64,000 nucleotides of DNA from Lewinellaceae bacterium (GCA_016711435.1 JADJSY010000013.1:61001-125000), one strand, 5' to 3'. Positions 7,823 through 18,264 are shown, counted from the first letter of the stretch. Numbers and translations: made by a program. The notes: generated from the sequence alone by a model not told the origin.

Positions 7823-10252
7823 TTACTCGCTGCGAAGCGACTTCACCGGATTCGCCAATGCTGAACGTACTGCCTGCCCTGCCACCGTCAAAAAAGCAAT
7901 GGCCGCTGCCACCAAACCCGCCAGCGCAAACATCCACCATTGCAGATCGATACGATAGGCAAAATCGGAAAGCCAGCCTTGCATAAAATACCAGGCCACC
8001 GGCGCGGCAATAACCACTGCGATAAAAACCAGTTTCAAAAAATCCCCGGAGAGCAGGCCGACAAGCGATCCGATGGAAGCGCCAAGCACTTTCCGGATAC
8101 CGATTTCCTTCGTGCGTTGCTCAGCCATAAAGGCCGCCAGGCCGAACAGGCCCAGGCAAGCGATAAAAATGGCAAATCCCGCAAACGCGCCGAGGATGCC
8201 GCCAATGCGATGTTCGGAGATGTACAAGCGGTTAAACTCGTCGTCGAGAAAGCGGTAGTTGAACGGTTGTGCCGGCAGCGCTGCTTTGAACAATTGGCCC
8301 ACAGCCGCCATCGTTTTTTCTGTATCGGCGTTTTTGGACAGCCGCAGCGCCATGGTGCCGCTGCCCCGGCCGATATTCATCACTATCGGTTCGATGTTTT
8401 GCCGGATACTTTCAAAGTGAAAATTTTCAACTACGCCGACAATTTCGAAAGTGGCCATGTTTTTTAGTTCGGGGTCGATGTAAGTCGAAATTTTGCGTCC
8501 GACCGGATCGCTCCAGCCGAATGCTTTGGCCGCCGCTTCATTGATCACACAAACAGCGGAATCCGTTTTCAAATTGGCGTCGAACCAGCGCCCGCTTTGC
8601 ATGTTCATCCCCAAGGTGTTGAGGTAATCGAAATCCACTGCCCAGAGTTGGCTGGCAATGGATTCCGAGGCGACATCCGATCCTGCCGGCGTAAATGGAA
8701 TGCTGTTGCGGCTGGATGGCGTCGGGAAATAATCCACGCAGGAAACGTGTTCGATGCCGGGAATCTGCTGCAATTGCGACTTGAAATCCAGGGTTTTGCC
8801 TTGCAGCCACCAGGTGTTGCGCAGCATAACAAGTTGTTCTTTTTCCCAGCCCAGTTTTTTGTTTTGAATAAAAGACAGTTGTTGCTGCACCACTAAAACT
8901 GACGTAATCAGCGCAATAGAAGCGCAAAACTGAAATACGACCAGGCTGCTTCTGAACTGGGAAGAGCCCTGCCCACCGGCGGAAATTTTACCTTTCAAGG
9001 TTTCAATCGGCCGGAATGCGGATAAAAAGAACGCCGGATAACTGCCCGCCACCAGCGCCGTCAGCCCTGCCAGGCCCGCCAAAACGCCCAGCATCGGCGC
9101 ATCGGACAAAGAATAGGCGATTTCTTTTTCGGCAAAATGGTTGAAAGCGGGAAGCACCAGTTTTACCGCCGCCAATGCCAGGGCAAAAGACAAAATGGTG
9201 AGCACAAAACTCTCCGTCAAAAACTGATGAACGAGTGTGCTCCGCCTGGAACCAAGGGCCTTGCGCACACCTACTTCCCGGGCGCGACCTGAAGAACGGG
9301 CGGTGCTCAGGTTCATAAAATTGACACAGGCCAGCAAAAGCACAATCAGTGCCACCGCGCCAAAAATCCAGACATATTTGACGTCAGAATTGGCTTCGTG
9401 TTCGCCGCCCCGGTCGCTGTACAGGTGAATATCGCGGATGTTTTGCAGGCTGTACTTCATGAAATCTCCTGTCGCTTCAAAAGCCGCCAGGGTGCTGCCG
9501 GTAATCCGGTCGAACTGCGGGCGCAGGTATTTTTCCGTTATTTCCTTGAAATAGGCTGGAAATTGCGCCGCCGAAGCGCCAGGCCGCAGCAAAAGATAGG
9601 TCTGGAAATTGTTGGACAGCCACATATCATTATTCCCTTCTTCGATGGTCGACATGGAAAACAGGAAGTCATAATGAAAATGCGATTGCGCCGGGATGTT
9701 CTGCATCACGCCGGTAATGCGGCGGTCGCTGTGCTCGTTGATCCGCAAGGTTCGCCCGATTACGCCGGTGGTGCTGCCGAAGTATTTCTGCGCCATTTTT
9801 TCGGAAATGACCACAGTATTCGGCTCGATCAGCGCCGTCCGGGGATCACCTTCGATCAAAGGCATGGAAAAAATGGAGAAAAAACTATTGTCTACGTAGG
9901 TATTGTCGCCCTCTTCTATGGCCTCGTTCCCTTTTTTTACGGTAATAAAACCCCATTGCCGGAAGCGGCAAAAATCCTCCACTGCCGGGTAATCGCGCAC
10001 AAAAGCCGCACCCATTGGCGCCGGCGAAACAGCCATGAGTTGTTCCTCGCCGCCCACCCGCGCATCGTAATTGATGCGGTAAATACGGTCGGCTTTTTCA
10101 TGGAAGCGGTCGAACGACCATTCATCGCGGACGTACAATCCGATCAGCATGGTCACCGTCAGTCCGGTAGCCAGACCGACAATATTGAGCAATGAAAAAA
10201 TGCGGTTTTTCGAGAGATTGCGGAAAGCGATGGTGAGGTGGTTGCGTAGCAT
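7823..10252 (-). CDS. FtsX/MacB-family ABC transporter permease (array member 1)
   Basis: An 809-residue permease of the double FtsX type. Layout: a cytoplasmic start MLRNHLTIAFRNLSKNR, a first membrane helix (about 20-42), a MacB-like periplasmic domain, a three-helix FtsX unit (about 290-405) with the coupling-helix motif REVGVRKALGS, one further helix, a second periplasmic domain, and a C-terminal FtsX unit with KEIGIRKVLGAS. It ends ALANPVKSLRSE, a tail shared by the four neighbours. Such proteins work with a LolD/MacB-type ATPase as mechanotransmission or export machines. No ATPase gene lies in this window. It is the last gene of the array in transcription order. Confidence 0.9.
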   Translation of the reverse strand: MLRNHLTIAFRNLSKNRIFSLLNIVGLATGLTVTMLIGLYVRDEWSFDRFHEKADRIYRINYDARVGGEEQLMAVSPAPMGAAFVRDYPAVEDFCRFRQWGFITVKKGNEAIEEGDNTYVDNSFFSIFSMPLIEGDPRTALIEPNTVVISEKMAQKYFGSTTGVIGRTLRINEHSDRRITGVMQNIPAQSHFHYDFLFSMSTIEEGNNDMWLSNNFQTYLLLRPGASAAQFPAYFKEITEKYLRPQFDRITGSTLAAFEATGDFMKYSLQNIRDIHLYSDRGGEHEANSDVKYVWIFGAVALIVLLLACVNFMNLSTARSSGRAREVGVRKALGSRRSTLVHQFLTESFVLTILSFALALAAVKLVLPAFNHFAEKEIAYSLSDAPMLGVLAGLAGLTALVAGSYPAFFLSAFRPIETLKGKISAGGQGSSQFRSSLVVFQFCASIALITSVLVVQQQLSFIQNKKLGWEKEQLVMLRNTWWLQGKTLDFKSQLQQIPGIEHVSCVDYFPTPSSRNSIPFTPAGSDVASESIASQLWAVDFDYLNTLGMNMQSGRWFDANLKTDSAVCVINEAAAKAFGWSDPVGRKISTYIDPELKNMATFEIVGVVENFHFESIRQNIEPIVMNIGRGSGTMALRLSKNADTEKTMAAVGQLFKAALPAQPFNYRFLDDEFNRLYISEHRIGGILGAFAGFAIFIACLGLFGLAAFMAEQRTKEIGIRKVLGASIGSLVGLLSGDFLKLVFIAVVIAAPVAWYFMQGWLSDFAYRIDLQWWMFALAGLVAAAIAFLTVAGQAVRSALANPVKSLRSE

Positions 10253-10255
10253 TCT

Positions 10256-10350
10256 GGTTATCTGTTATTGGTTATCAGTTATCAGGCTGGTAGCCCTTGA
10301 TTTAATTAACCACAATGGCTAAAGGTTACCAGCCTGATAACTGATAACCA
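10256..10350. repeat. Inverted heptamer element, GTTATCN class with GGTTACCAGCCTGATAAC core
   Basis: Left arm 10256-10294 and right arm 10324-10350, each ending in the GTTATCN heptamers. The core next to the heptamers, CAGGCTGGTAGCC/GGTTACCAGCCTG, also appears in slightly varied form in the element at 12997-13106. Confidence 0.85.
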
Positions 10351-10354
10351 CTAT

Positions 10355-10435
10355 AATATTGCCGGTGCGCTGCACCTCGCTTTTCTTGTTTTGCTGCGGG
10401 CTATAAATATTACCGCCGCTCTGCGGCTATACCAC
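10355..10435. repeat. GGTGCGCTGCACC palindrome cluster
   Basis: TATTGCCGGTGCGCTGCACC at about 10357-10376, and a related CCGCTCTGCGG palindrome with AATATTACCG at about 10405-10437. The same GGTGCGCTGCACCTC block forms the inner stem of the nested palindrome at 41178-41331, some 31 kb away. Confidence 0.65.
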
Positions 10436-10514
10436 CCTGTAAGCATGAATTAAACATGGGAAGCCAAAGGCAACGCTTTCTCACTTCTCACTTCTCACCC
10501 TCTCACCTCTTTCT

Positions 10515-12992
10515 TTACTCGCTGCGCAGCGCCTTCACCGGATTCGACAGCGCCGCTTTCATGGCCTGCCCGGCCACCGTCAGAAATGCGATCGCGATAG
10601 CCAGCAAACCCGCCACAGCGAACATCCACCACTTCATATCGATGCTGTATTCGAAATCCTGGAGCCATTTATCCAGTCCCCACCAGGCCAGCGGTGACGC
10701 GATGAGAATGGCAATGGCTACCAGTTTCAGGAAATCTTTCGCCAGCAAACCCGTGATGCCCGCTACGCTGGCGCCCAGTACTTTCCGTATGCCGATTTCT
10801 TTTGTCCGGCGCTCTGCTGCGAAAGCGGCCAGGCCGAACAGTCCGAGGCAGGAGATCAGGATGGCGATGCCCGTAAAACTGCCGATCAGGCCGGCCATTT
10901 GCCGGTCCGTTTTATAGTTTTTTTGAAAATCCTCGTCCAGAAACGTGTATTCCAGCGGTTCGCCGGGCACCAGGCTTTTCCAGGTGTTTTCGATGGATTG
11001 CAGCAGGGCGGGTAAATCGGTACCGGCGTTGGCGTGTGCGATGAGGTAGTTATAATCCGGTACAGGGTGCATTTCAAACGCGAACGCGGCAATGGGTTCG
11101 TGCAGGCTTTCAAAATGAAAATCCTTTACCACGCCGATGATATCGTAGCGATAGTCCTGGCCGTTCCAACTGAACATGACCTTCTGCCCGATGGCTTCCT
11201 GCGGCGACGCGAAGCCGTATTTTTTAGCCGCCGTTTCATTAACCACTAATTTGAAAACCGTATCCGTCGGGAACTGCGGCGAAAACAAACGCCCGGCCAC
11301 CGGCTGGAAACCCAGCGTGTTCAGGAAATCCACATCTACCCGGTTGCGGCGCGTCATGATCGACTCGTCTACCGATTGTCCTTCGCGGCGGAAGCCCGAA
11401 TCGGAGGCATTCATAATGCCGGGATAGTAGCGTGCCGCGCCGACGGAACTGATCCGGCTGTCGCGGCTGATTTCCGCTTTCAGCGACGTATAGGCTGCCG
11501 AGGCGGCTCTGCTGGAAAGTGGCAGCACGATTTGCTGGTCTTTTTGAAAGCCCAGGTCGGTGGATTGTAAAAACTTCATTTGTTCGCTGATCACCAATGA
11601 AGCCAGGATCAGGCCCGCAGAAATCACGAACTGGAACACCACCAGGCCTTTGCGCAAAAAAGTCGCGGAAAGACTGTTGGAAAATTTCCCTTTCAACACT
11701 TCCACCGGTTTGAAGGACGACAGGTAAAACGCCGGATAAATGCCTGCCACGAGGCCGGTCAGGAGCGCGAGGCCGAAGAAACTGCCGAACAAGCCGAGAT
11801 TTTTGGAGACCGAAAAAGTCAGGTGTTGTTCCGCCAGTTTGTTAAAAAAAGGCAGTGCTATCCAGGCCAGCGCCAGTGCCAGCACGAAGGAAATCATCGA
11901 AATCAGCATGGATTCGCCGAGGAACTGCCGCACCAGCTGCACTTTCCCCGCGCCCACCGATTTGCGTACGCCCACTTCGGCGGCCCTGCGCGCTGAACGC
12001 GCGGTAGACAGGTTCATAAAATTGACGCAGGCGATGAGCAAGGTGAAAAGGGCAATGGAACCGAGCAGGTAAAGGTATGTTTTACTGCCTGACATTTCGC
12101 CGCCGCTCATAGAACCGACACCCGAGAGGTGTACGTCGGGAACGGCCGTCAGGAATTGCTCCTTGCCGAATCCGCGCTCTTTCAGGTCTTTCGACATGTA
12201 TTTGTCTATAAATGCGGGCAGTTTGGCTTCCAGGGCCTTGCCGTCGGAGCCGGGGCGCAGTTTCAGGTACGTAGAAAACATGTTGTTGGTAGCCAGGTTC
12301 GTGATTTCTTTTACGAATTGCCCCAGTTCGCCCGAATAGAGCGACATGTAAAAGTGCCCGTTGTGGAGGGAGGGCACATCCGGCTGCCGGAATACGCCGG
12401 TGATGCGAAAATCCAGGTCGCCGCCTTCGAACCAGCCGTTGCTGATGCGGATAATGCGCCCCAAAGCGGATTGGTTGCCGTATAATTTTCGGGCAACTTC
12501 TTCGGAAATCACCACTGTTTGAGGTTCGTTTAGTGCTTTGACGGCATTGCCTTCCAGAAAGTCGTATTGAAACATTTCAAAATACGTGGAATCGGCAAAG
12601 TATCCTTCCGGTTCGTTCAGGGCTTTTTGCACGACCCCGTTTTCCAGCGATTGAATCAGGGTTTTGTCGTGTTCAAAAATGACCTGGGTGCGCGCTGTTT
12701 TTTCAATTTCTCCGAATTCCTGTTTCAGGGCGGCGGCCAGCGGGGCGGGCGTATTGTATGTGGCATTTTCGCGGTCTTTGCCCTGTTCGCCCAGTTTAAT
12801 AAAAGTGGTGCCGACCTTGTATAAGTCGCCGGCCCGATCGTGGTGGCGGTCGTAGTGGGTTTCTTCGTAAATAAAAAGTGCAACCAACATGCAACAAGCG
12901 AGCCCGACGGAAAGGCCGAAAATGTTGACAGCGGAAAAAAACTTGTTTTTCCGGAGGTTGCGGAGGGCGAGTACAAGGTAGTTTCTGATCAT
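10515..12992 (-). CDS. FtsX/MacB-family ABC transporter permease (array member 2)
   Basis: 825 residues, the longest of the five paralogues. It starts MIRNYLVLALRNLRKNK and shares this opening with the next gene. It has the same two-unit plan, with AAEVGVRKSVGAGKVQLVRQ in the first FtsX unit and KEIGIRKVLGASVAGITG in the second. Its C-terminal 200 residues are especially close to those of the member at 13115-15550, including GITGLLAKDFLKLVAIAI in both. This suggests a recent duplication or gene conversion. The 3' end carries the same TACTCGCTGCGCAGCG (plus-strand) block as the neighbouring genes. Confidence 0.9.
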   Translation of the reverse strand: MIRNYLVLALRNLRKNKFFSAVNIFGLSVGLACCMLVALFIYEETHYDRHHDRAGDLYKVGTTFIKLGEQGKDRENATYNTPAPLAAALKQEFGEIEKTARTQVIFEHDKTLIQSLENGVVQKALNEPEGYFADSTYFEMFQYDFLEGNAVKALNEPQTVVISEEVARKLYGNQSALGRIIRISNGWFEGGDLDFRITGVFRQPDVPSLHNGHFYMSLYSGELGQFVKEITNLATNNMFSTYLKLRPGSDGKALEAKLPAFIDKYMSKDLKERGFGKEQFLTAVPDVHLSGVGSMSGGEMSGSKTYLYLLGSIALFTLLIACVNFMNLSTARSARRAAEVGVRKSVGAGKVQLVRQFLGESMLISMISFVLALALAWIALPFFNKLAEQHLTFSVSKNLGLFGSFFGLALLTGLVAGIYPAFYLSSFKPVEVLKGKFSNSLSATFLRKGLVVFQFVISAGLILASLVISEQMKFLQSTDLGFQKDQQIVLPLSSRAASAAYTSLKAEISRDSRISSVGAARYYPGIMNASDSGFRREGQSVDESIMTRRNRVDVDFLNTLGFQPVAGRLFSPQFPTDTVFKLVVNETAAKKYGFASPQEAIGQKVMFSWNGQDYRYDIIGVVKDFHFESLHEPIAAFAFEMHPVPDYNYLIAHANAGTDLPALLQSIENTWKSLVPGEPLEYTFLDEDFQKNYKTDRQMAGLIGSFTGIAILISCLGLFGLAAFAAERRTKEIGIRKVLGASVAGITGLLAKDFLKLVAIAILIASPLAWWGLDKWLQDFEYSIDMKWWMFAVAGLLAIAIAFLTVAGQAMKAALSNPVKALRSE

Positions 12993-12996
12993 AAGA

Positions 12997-13106
12997 AGTT
13001 ATTCGTTATTCGTTATTGGTTATTGGTTATCAGGTAAATAGCCCTCGGTTGGGTGAATTGAAAAGGCCAAAGGTTACCGACCTGATAACAGATAACTGAT
13101 AACCAA
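12997..13106. repeat. Inverted heptamer element, GTTATCN/GTTATTN class
   Basis: Left array 12997-13034 (ATTCGTT, ATTCGTT, ATTGGTT, ATTGGTT, ATCAGG) and right array about 13071-13106 (GGTTACCGACCTGATAAC, then CAGATAACTGATAACC). It fills the whole 122-base gap between permease genes 2 and 3. Confidence 0.85.
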
Positions 13107-13114
13107 TGACTTAC

Positions 13115-15550
13115 TTACTCGCTGCGCAGCGACTTCACCGGATTTGCCAGCGCTGCTTTCACACTTTGAAAACTCACCGTTAAAAATGCAACGAACGTGG
13201 CGGTCAAACCGCCAGCTACAAACATCGACCAGTGTATGTCGATGCGGTAGGCAAAATCAGCGAGCCATTGGTGCATGAAATACCAGGCAAGTGGAGCGGC
13301 AATGATGATAGCAATAGCAACTAGTTTCAAAAAGTCTTTAGCCAGCAGACCGGTAATGCCGGTCACAGATGCTCCCAATACTTTGCGTACGCCGATTTCC
13401 TTGGTGCGCTGTGCAATGGTTAGGGTTGCGATACCCAGCAGACCGAGGCAGGCGATCAAAATGGCCAGTCCGGTGGCGATACCCACCACCTGGCTCAGAC
13501 GGATTTCGGCCTGGTATTGTTTGTCGATGGTATCGTCCAGAAAAGCATACTGGAAAGCCTGTTCGGGCGCTATCTTTTGCCAGGCCAGGCGCACCGTGGA
13601 TAGGGTAGCCTGCAGGTTGTCGCCGGATATTTTGATGGATATTTTGGGGTTGGGCGTGTCATTGGACGACCAGTCGGACGCGGTGCGAATGACGGCCACC
13701 GGATCGTAAGCCATCACCAGGGGTTGCACCGTACTGTGCAGACTTTCAAAGTTGAAATCGCGGGTAATACCGATGACCTGAAATTCGCGGAAGGGTTCCG
13801 GCATGGGTTGTCCCGGCGATACATTGAATTGTTGTGCGTAGGCTTCATTCACGATCACCGCTTTGGCATCGGAGATATTTTCTTTTGAAAAATTGCGGCC
13901 CGACTGTAGCGCTACGCCGTGCATGGGTAAAAAGAGTTCGTCGATGCCGTTGAACATAAAACGCCGGAATTTCTGAGAGGCAGGTTCAGTGTAACCCAGA
14001 TTGACCCAGCCGGGTGTGCCGAAGGTATGGGCCGACATGGCCAATTCCCGGATACCCGTTTTTCCGTTCAGTTCGTTGCGCATCAGTTCCGTTACTTTTT
14101 TTCCTTCCTCCCACAACTCAGACAAGCGCACACCCGAACGTTTGTAAGGAATGGAAACGACCTGATCTTTATTAAATCCCAGGTTTTTATTTTGTAAAAA
14201 CTGCATCTGCTGCAACATCACAAGGGTACTGATAATCAGCAAAACAGAGAGTACAAACTGAAAAACCACCAGACTGTGCAGCACCCGGTGCCTGCCGCTG
14301 CTCATTTTTGAAACAGATCCGCGCAACACCAGCACGGGTTTGAAACCGGACAGCACCAGGGCGGGATAAATGCCCGAAACCAGACCTGTCACGAGCGCTA
14401 AACCTGTCAGTAACAACAGCGTCTTTGGCGAAAATTGTATCGCTAATTGTTTGTCTGACAAGGTGTTAAAAAATGGAAGCGCCAAACGTGCCAGCAACAA
14501 TCCGGCCAGCACCGATACGGCTGAAGTGATGATCGCTTCGTTCCAGAACTGCGCCATCAACTGTCCGCGGGTAGCGCCGGTGGCCTTGCGGATACCCACT
14601 TCTTTCGCCCGCGTTACGGAACGACCTACCGCCAGGGTGGTAAAATTGATGCAGGCCAATAGCAGGATCAGCAGCGCAATTCCGGCCAGGATGTACGGAT
14701 AGCGGCGGTCGCTTACTGCAGCAATGCCCGTGGGGAAATCTTTGTTCAGGTGAATGTCTGTGAGGGCTTGAAAACCCACCTGGTATTCGCCCGGTTTGTA
14801 ATCGGAGGCTACTTTGCCATCCACGAAAGGCGCTACTTTGGCTTCGAGGTCGCGCACCTGATCCGGGGCCTGGAGCAAAATATAGGTCTCGACCAGCACA
14901 TTCGTCCAGCTGGTTTGTGCCTCGGGATTTATCCAGGTTTTGGCTTTTTCAAACGATGTAACGATGCCATACTGAATACTTGAATTGCCGGGGGCTTTTT
15001 CAAGAATACCGCTCACCTTAAAATGCGTCCATGCTCCGCCGATCTGCATGGTGAGCGTTTGGCCGAGCGGTTCCGGGGTGCCAAAATATTTAACCGCCAT
15101 TTCTTCGGTCAGAAGCGCCGAATTGGGATCGCTCAACCCGTCGAATGGTTCGCCTTTGAGCAGTTTGAAATCAAAAATTTGAAACAGCGAAGGTTCGGCG
15201 ATATGGATTTCTTCCAGCTCTGAAAAGTTGCCTTTTTTAACCAGCGTATTCACGGTGAAATACCGCGCTACCTGCCCGATCTCTGGGAAATTATCGCGCA
15301 ACTCCTGTCCCAGCACAATCGGCGTAACGGTGTTAAAAAACACATCCCCCCGGAAATGCTCCTTCACCCAGGCGCGGTAAATCCGGTCGGATTTGGAATG
15401 AAAACGATCATAGGTCCATTCATCCCAAACAAACAGCGACAGCAAAATAACAATGGCTGTTCCAATTGACAGGCCGGTAATATTGATGATACCTGCGCCT
15501 TTTTGTTTTTGGAGGTTGCGGAGTGCGAGGACCAGATAATTTCTAATCAT
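13115..15550 (-). CDS. FtsX/MacB-family ABC transporter permease (array member 3)
   Basis: 811 residues with the same architecture: N-terminal helix (about 20-43, INITGLSIGTAIVILLSLFV), periplasmic domain, FtsX unit with KEVGIRKATGATRGQL, central helix after LHSLVVFQFVLSVLLI, second periplasmic domain, and FtsX unit with KEIGVRKVLGASVTGITG. It ends ALANPVKSLRSE. There is no Walker motif anywhere, so energy must come from a separate ATPase. It is probably co-transcribed with the four other permeases, although heptamer elements separate some of them. Confidence 0.9.
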   Translation of the reverse strand: MIRNYLVLALRNLQKQKGAGIINITGLSIGTAIVILLSLFVWDEWTYDRFHSKSDRIYRAWVKEHFRGDVFFNTVTPIVLGQELRDNFPEIGQVARYFTVNTLVKKGNFSELEEIHIAEPSLFQIFDFKLLKGEPFDGLSDPNSALLTEEMAVKYFGTPEPLGQTLTMQIGGAWTHFKVSGILEKAPGNSSIQYGIVTSFEKAKTWINPEAQTSWTNVLVETYILLQAPDQVRDLEAKVAPFVDGKVASDYKPGEYQVGFQALTDIHLNKDFPTGIAAVSDRRYPYILAGIALLILLLACINFTTLAVGRSVTRAKEVGIRKATGATRGQLMAQFWNEAIITSAVSVLAGLLLARLALPFFNTLSDKQLAIQFSPKTLLLLTGLALVTGLVSGIYPALVLSGFKPVLVLRGSVSKMSSGRHRVLHSLVVFQFVLSVLLIISTLVMLQQMQFLQNKNLGFNKDQVVSIPYKRSGVRLSELWEEGKKVTELMRNELNGKTGIRELAMSAHTFGTPGWVNLGYTEPASQKFRRFMFNGIDELFLPMHGVALQSGRNFSKENISDAKAVIVNEAYAQQFNVSPGQPMPEPFREFQVIGITRDFNFESLHSTVQPLVMAYDPVAVIRTASDWSSNDTPNPKISIKISGDNLQATLSTVRLAWQKIAPEQAFQYAFLDDTIDKQYQAEIRLSQVVGIATGLAILIACLGLLGIATLTIAQRTKEIGVRKVLGASVTGITGLLAKDFLKLVAIAIIIAAPLAWYFMHQWLADFAYRIDIHWSMFVAGGLTATFVAFLTVSFQSVKAALANPVKSLRSE

Positions 15551-15666
15551 AACGTTATTGAAAGTTAATATGGCTGATTTGGTCGGATCAAAGAACAGGT
15601 TGTGTCAAAAGTCAGATGTTTGAAAACCTGGCCAAAGGATACCAAATAAAGTTTTGGCCGGGTGCT

Positions 15667-15699
15667 AAATTTGACAACTTTTTGAAAGTTGTCAAATTT
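15667..15699. repeat. Perfect hairpin of the AACTTT/AAAGTT family
   Basis: 15-base perfect arms AAATTTGACAACTTT (15667-15681) and complement (15685-15699) with a TTG loop. It resembles the hairpins at 37670-37702 and 61991-62023 in length and in its central ACTT-3nt-AAGT. Confidence 0.75.
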
Positions 15700-15761
15700 T
15701 CACATTGCATTTGGCAACGATAATTTGGCGCGAAAAAACATTTTTTCGCTTTAGTCGGATC

Positions 15762-15824
15762 AAGTCAGGCGGTGACTGCCAGTCACCGCCTGACTTCACT
15801 TGGCAGTCCGAACAGGGTTCGGAC
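15762..15824. repeat. Two adjacent perfect hairpins before permease 4 stop codon
   Basis: First hairpin: 17-base arms at 15762-15778 and 15780-15796 (AAGTCAGGCGGTGACTG and complement). Second: GTCCGAAC/GTTCGGAC at 15806-15813 and 15817-15824, a member of the CCGAAC hairpin family. The second stem ends one base before the stop codon of the permease ending at 15825. Possible terminators for the minus-strand gene. Confidence 0.75.
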
Positions 15825-18233
15825 CTACTCGCTGCGCAGCGACTTCACCGGATTCGCCAGCGCTGCCCGTCCCGCCTGCACCCCGACCGTCAGCAGACCC
15901 AATGCCAGCAAAACCAACGCGCTACCGCCCAGGATCAACCCTCCCACATTAATTCGATAAACAAACAGCGTCAGAAACAAATTGGAAATCCAGTAACCTA
16001 CCGGTAGGGCAATCGTCACGGCGATGGCCAGAAGCACAAAAAAACGGCGTGAAAGCAACAGCGTCACCTGTGCAGTAGTGGCGCCGACTACTTTACGGAT
16101 GCCGATTTCTTTCACTTTCGAGGCGACCGACTGGGTGACCGAACCGAGCAGCCCCATACACGCCAGTGACAAGGACAAGAGTGCAAAAAAACTCACCAAT
16201 CCGCCTACAAATGTCACATGACTGTATGCGTTTTGGATGGAATCATCCATGAACTCGGCTTCAAACGGGTGGACAATGTCTAATTTTTTCCAGACACTTT
16301 CGAGCGAGGCCATCGCTGCTACCGGGTCGCCTGCCGCCAATCGGACATGCAGGAGGCCGTATTCCATCGGCGCGTATCGCAGCGCAAAGGGTTCGATACC
16401 ATGTTCCAGAATGCGGTAATGAAAGTCGCGCACCACGCCCCGTATGACCAGCGGAATCGAGTCCTGCATCCAAAGCGTTTGACCAACGGCTGCCTCTGCG
16501 GAGCCGAATTGGAAACGCGTGAGGGCTTTTTCATTCAAAATCAAAAATTGCTCCTGCCTGGCGGGGTTATTTTTGGGAAAATTCTCCCCGGCAATCAATT
16601 CCAGGCCCATCACCGGAATGTAGTTTTCATCCACGGAAGCGCTGTGTGTATCGAGCGATTCACCGCTGCGTTCTATTTTGAGTGCAATGCCCTGGAGGTT
16701 TGAACTGGCAATCATCACCGAACTGGCGCAAACGCCTGCAACGTGTGGGTCCTGCCTCATTTCAGCGGCAACAATGTCTGCTTTGTTGCCTTGCAATCTG
16801 ACCGTCAGCATGTTTTCCTGTTGAAAACCGTAATCCGACAGGGTCATGTATTGCATTTGACTCCAGAGCGTGGTCACGAAAATCAGTATCACGAGCGAAA
16901 CAGCAAACTGTCCCACGAGCATCATCGTTCTCCAACCGAAGCGGGAAGGGCGCCCTTGCTCGCCGGTGCTGCCACGAAGCGCTGCGCTGGGCTGCATTTT
17001 GGCCATACGCCGTGCCGGAAGCCAGCCCGCTAACAAGCCGACTGCAATACCAAAAACGATAAAAATGATCCAATCCAAACCTTTGGCCCCCAAATCCGCG
17101 AAATTTTCGGCGGCAGGAAAATACATTTTTACAAAATGAAGAAGCGGCAAATGAAGCGCACAAGCCACCGCAAGCGCCAGGAGCGATGTCAGTACCGACT
17201 CCGTCAAAACGAGGTTTTTTACGTCGCTGATACGGGCGCCGATTGCTTTACGGACACCGACTTCGCGCGTCCGTTCCAGCGCGCGGGCGACGGCCAGGTT
17301 GGCATAATTGAGACAAGGAAAAACGATCAGCACCAGCACAAACGCTCCGAGCCCCCAGATAAAAAACCACGGCGCTCCGCCGCCGATATCGTTGGCTAAT
17401 CGCTCCGGTCTCGGCGAGATATTACCCAGATTTTGCGCAAAAAAGTGCACTTCGCTGTCCGATTTGCCTGCTTTTTGGCGCGCTGCGGTCACGATAGCAA
17501 GCGCATTGGAGAGATCAGTTTCCGTTTTTCCAGGGTTCAAACGCACATAAACGTATGACATATAGCGGTTTTCCCAATTGTCAATTGTTTTTTCTGCGGC
17601 CTCGGCAGGCGGGTAAGTTTGTTCCATCGCAGCCAAAGAGCCGATGGAAGCAAGGCAGTCGAATTTCAAATGAGATTTGCCTTTCGGCTGCGCCACCACG
17701 CCGGTCACGCGATAGGTGCCTTTGTTTTTTAACATAAGCGACGCGCCGACCGGATTGTTATGTCCAAAAAACCGTTCGGCCATTATTTTGGACAAAACGA
17801 TTGTGTTGGGTTCGCTTAAAGCCGTTGCGGCATTGCCCGATTCCAGTTGGAAACCAAAAATGTTGAAAAAATCCGGCCCGGTATAAAAGCCGCTCAGGGG
17901 CAAGGTAAGATTGCCGGAAGTGGTTGCATCAACGTTCTGGATACTCCGGACCAGAGCCACTCCCGATTCGGCTATGCTGAAATCCTGCACGAGGGTAGCG
18001 GCAAGCGGCGCCGGAACGGAAGCTAATTTCATGCCATCGGCTTGGCGGCAATTGATGCGAAAAACGCGCTCGCTGTCCGGATGAAAAAGATCGTAACTCA
18101 ACTGGTCGCGGATAATCAGGATGACAGTCAGGCAAGCCGACATGCCGAGCGCAAGGCCGGCAATGTTGAGCAAGGAGAAAAATTTGTGCGCCCGGAGGTT
18201 TCTGAATGCTATTTTGATGTCATTTTTTAACAT
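15825..18233 (-). CDS. FtsX/MacB-family ABC transporter permease (array member 4)
   Basis: 802 residues starting MLKNDIKIAFRNLRAHKFF. Same plan as its neighbours, but the second FtsX unit is more divergent: KEIGIRKVVGATTAQVTLLL. The first FtsX unit has REVGVRKAIGARISDVKNLV. The C-terminus ALANPVKSLRSE is identical to that of members 1 and 3. Only 31 bases separate its start from the stop of member 5, so the two are almost certainly translated from one mRNA. Substrate unknown. Confidence 0.9.
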   Translation of the reverse strand: MLKNDIKIAFRNLRAHKFFSLLNIAGLALGMSACLTVILIIRDQLSYDLFHPDSERVFRINCRQADGMKLASVPAPLAATLVQDFSIAESGVALVRSIQNVDATTSGNLTLPLSGFYTGPDFFNIFGFQLESGNAATALSEPNTIVLSKIMAERFFGHNNPVGASLMLKNKGTYRVTGVVAQPKGKSHLKFDCLASIGSLAAMEQTYPPAEAAEKTIDNWENRYMSYVYVRLNPGKTETDLSNALAIVTAARQKAGKSDSEVHFFAQNLGNISPRPERLANDIGGGAPWFFIWGLGAFVLVLIVFPCLNYANLAVARALERTREVGVRKAIGARISDVKNLVLTESVLTSLLALAVACALHLPLLHFVKMYFPAAENFADLGAKGLDWIIFIVFGIAVGLLAGWLPARRMAKMQPSAALRGSTGEQGRPSRFGWRTMMLVGQFAVSLVILIFVTTLWSQMQYMTLSDYGFQQENMLTVRLQGNKADIVAAEMRQDPHVAGVCASSVMIASSNLQGIALKIERSGESLDTHSASVDENYIPVMGLELIAGENFPKNNPARQEQFLILNEKALTRFQFGSAEAAVGQTLWMQDSIPLVIRGVVRDFHYRILEHGIEPFALRYAPMEYGLLHVRLAAGDPVAAMASLESVWKKLDIVHPFEAEFMDDSIQNAYSHVTFVGGLVSFFALLSLSLACMGLLGSVTQSVASKVKEIGIRKVVGATTAQVTLLLSRRFFVLLAIAVTIALPVGYWISNLFLTLFVYRINVGGLILGGSALVLLALGLLTVGVQAGRAALANPVKSLRSE

Positions 18234-18264
18234 GGATTTCTTTTTTCAACTGTATTTTAAATAC

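Noticed and set aside
9398..10195. 265-codon plus-strand open frame inside permease 1
   Set aside because: Antisense to a conserved permease gene; no start context or family similarity.
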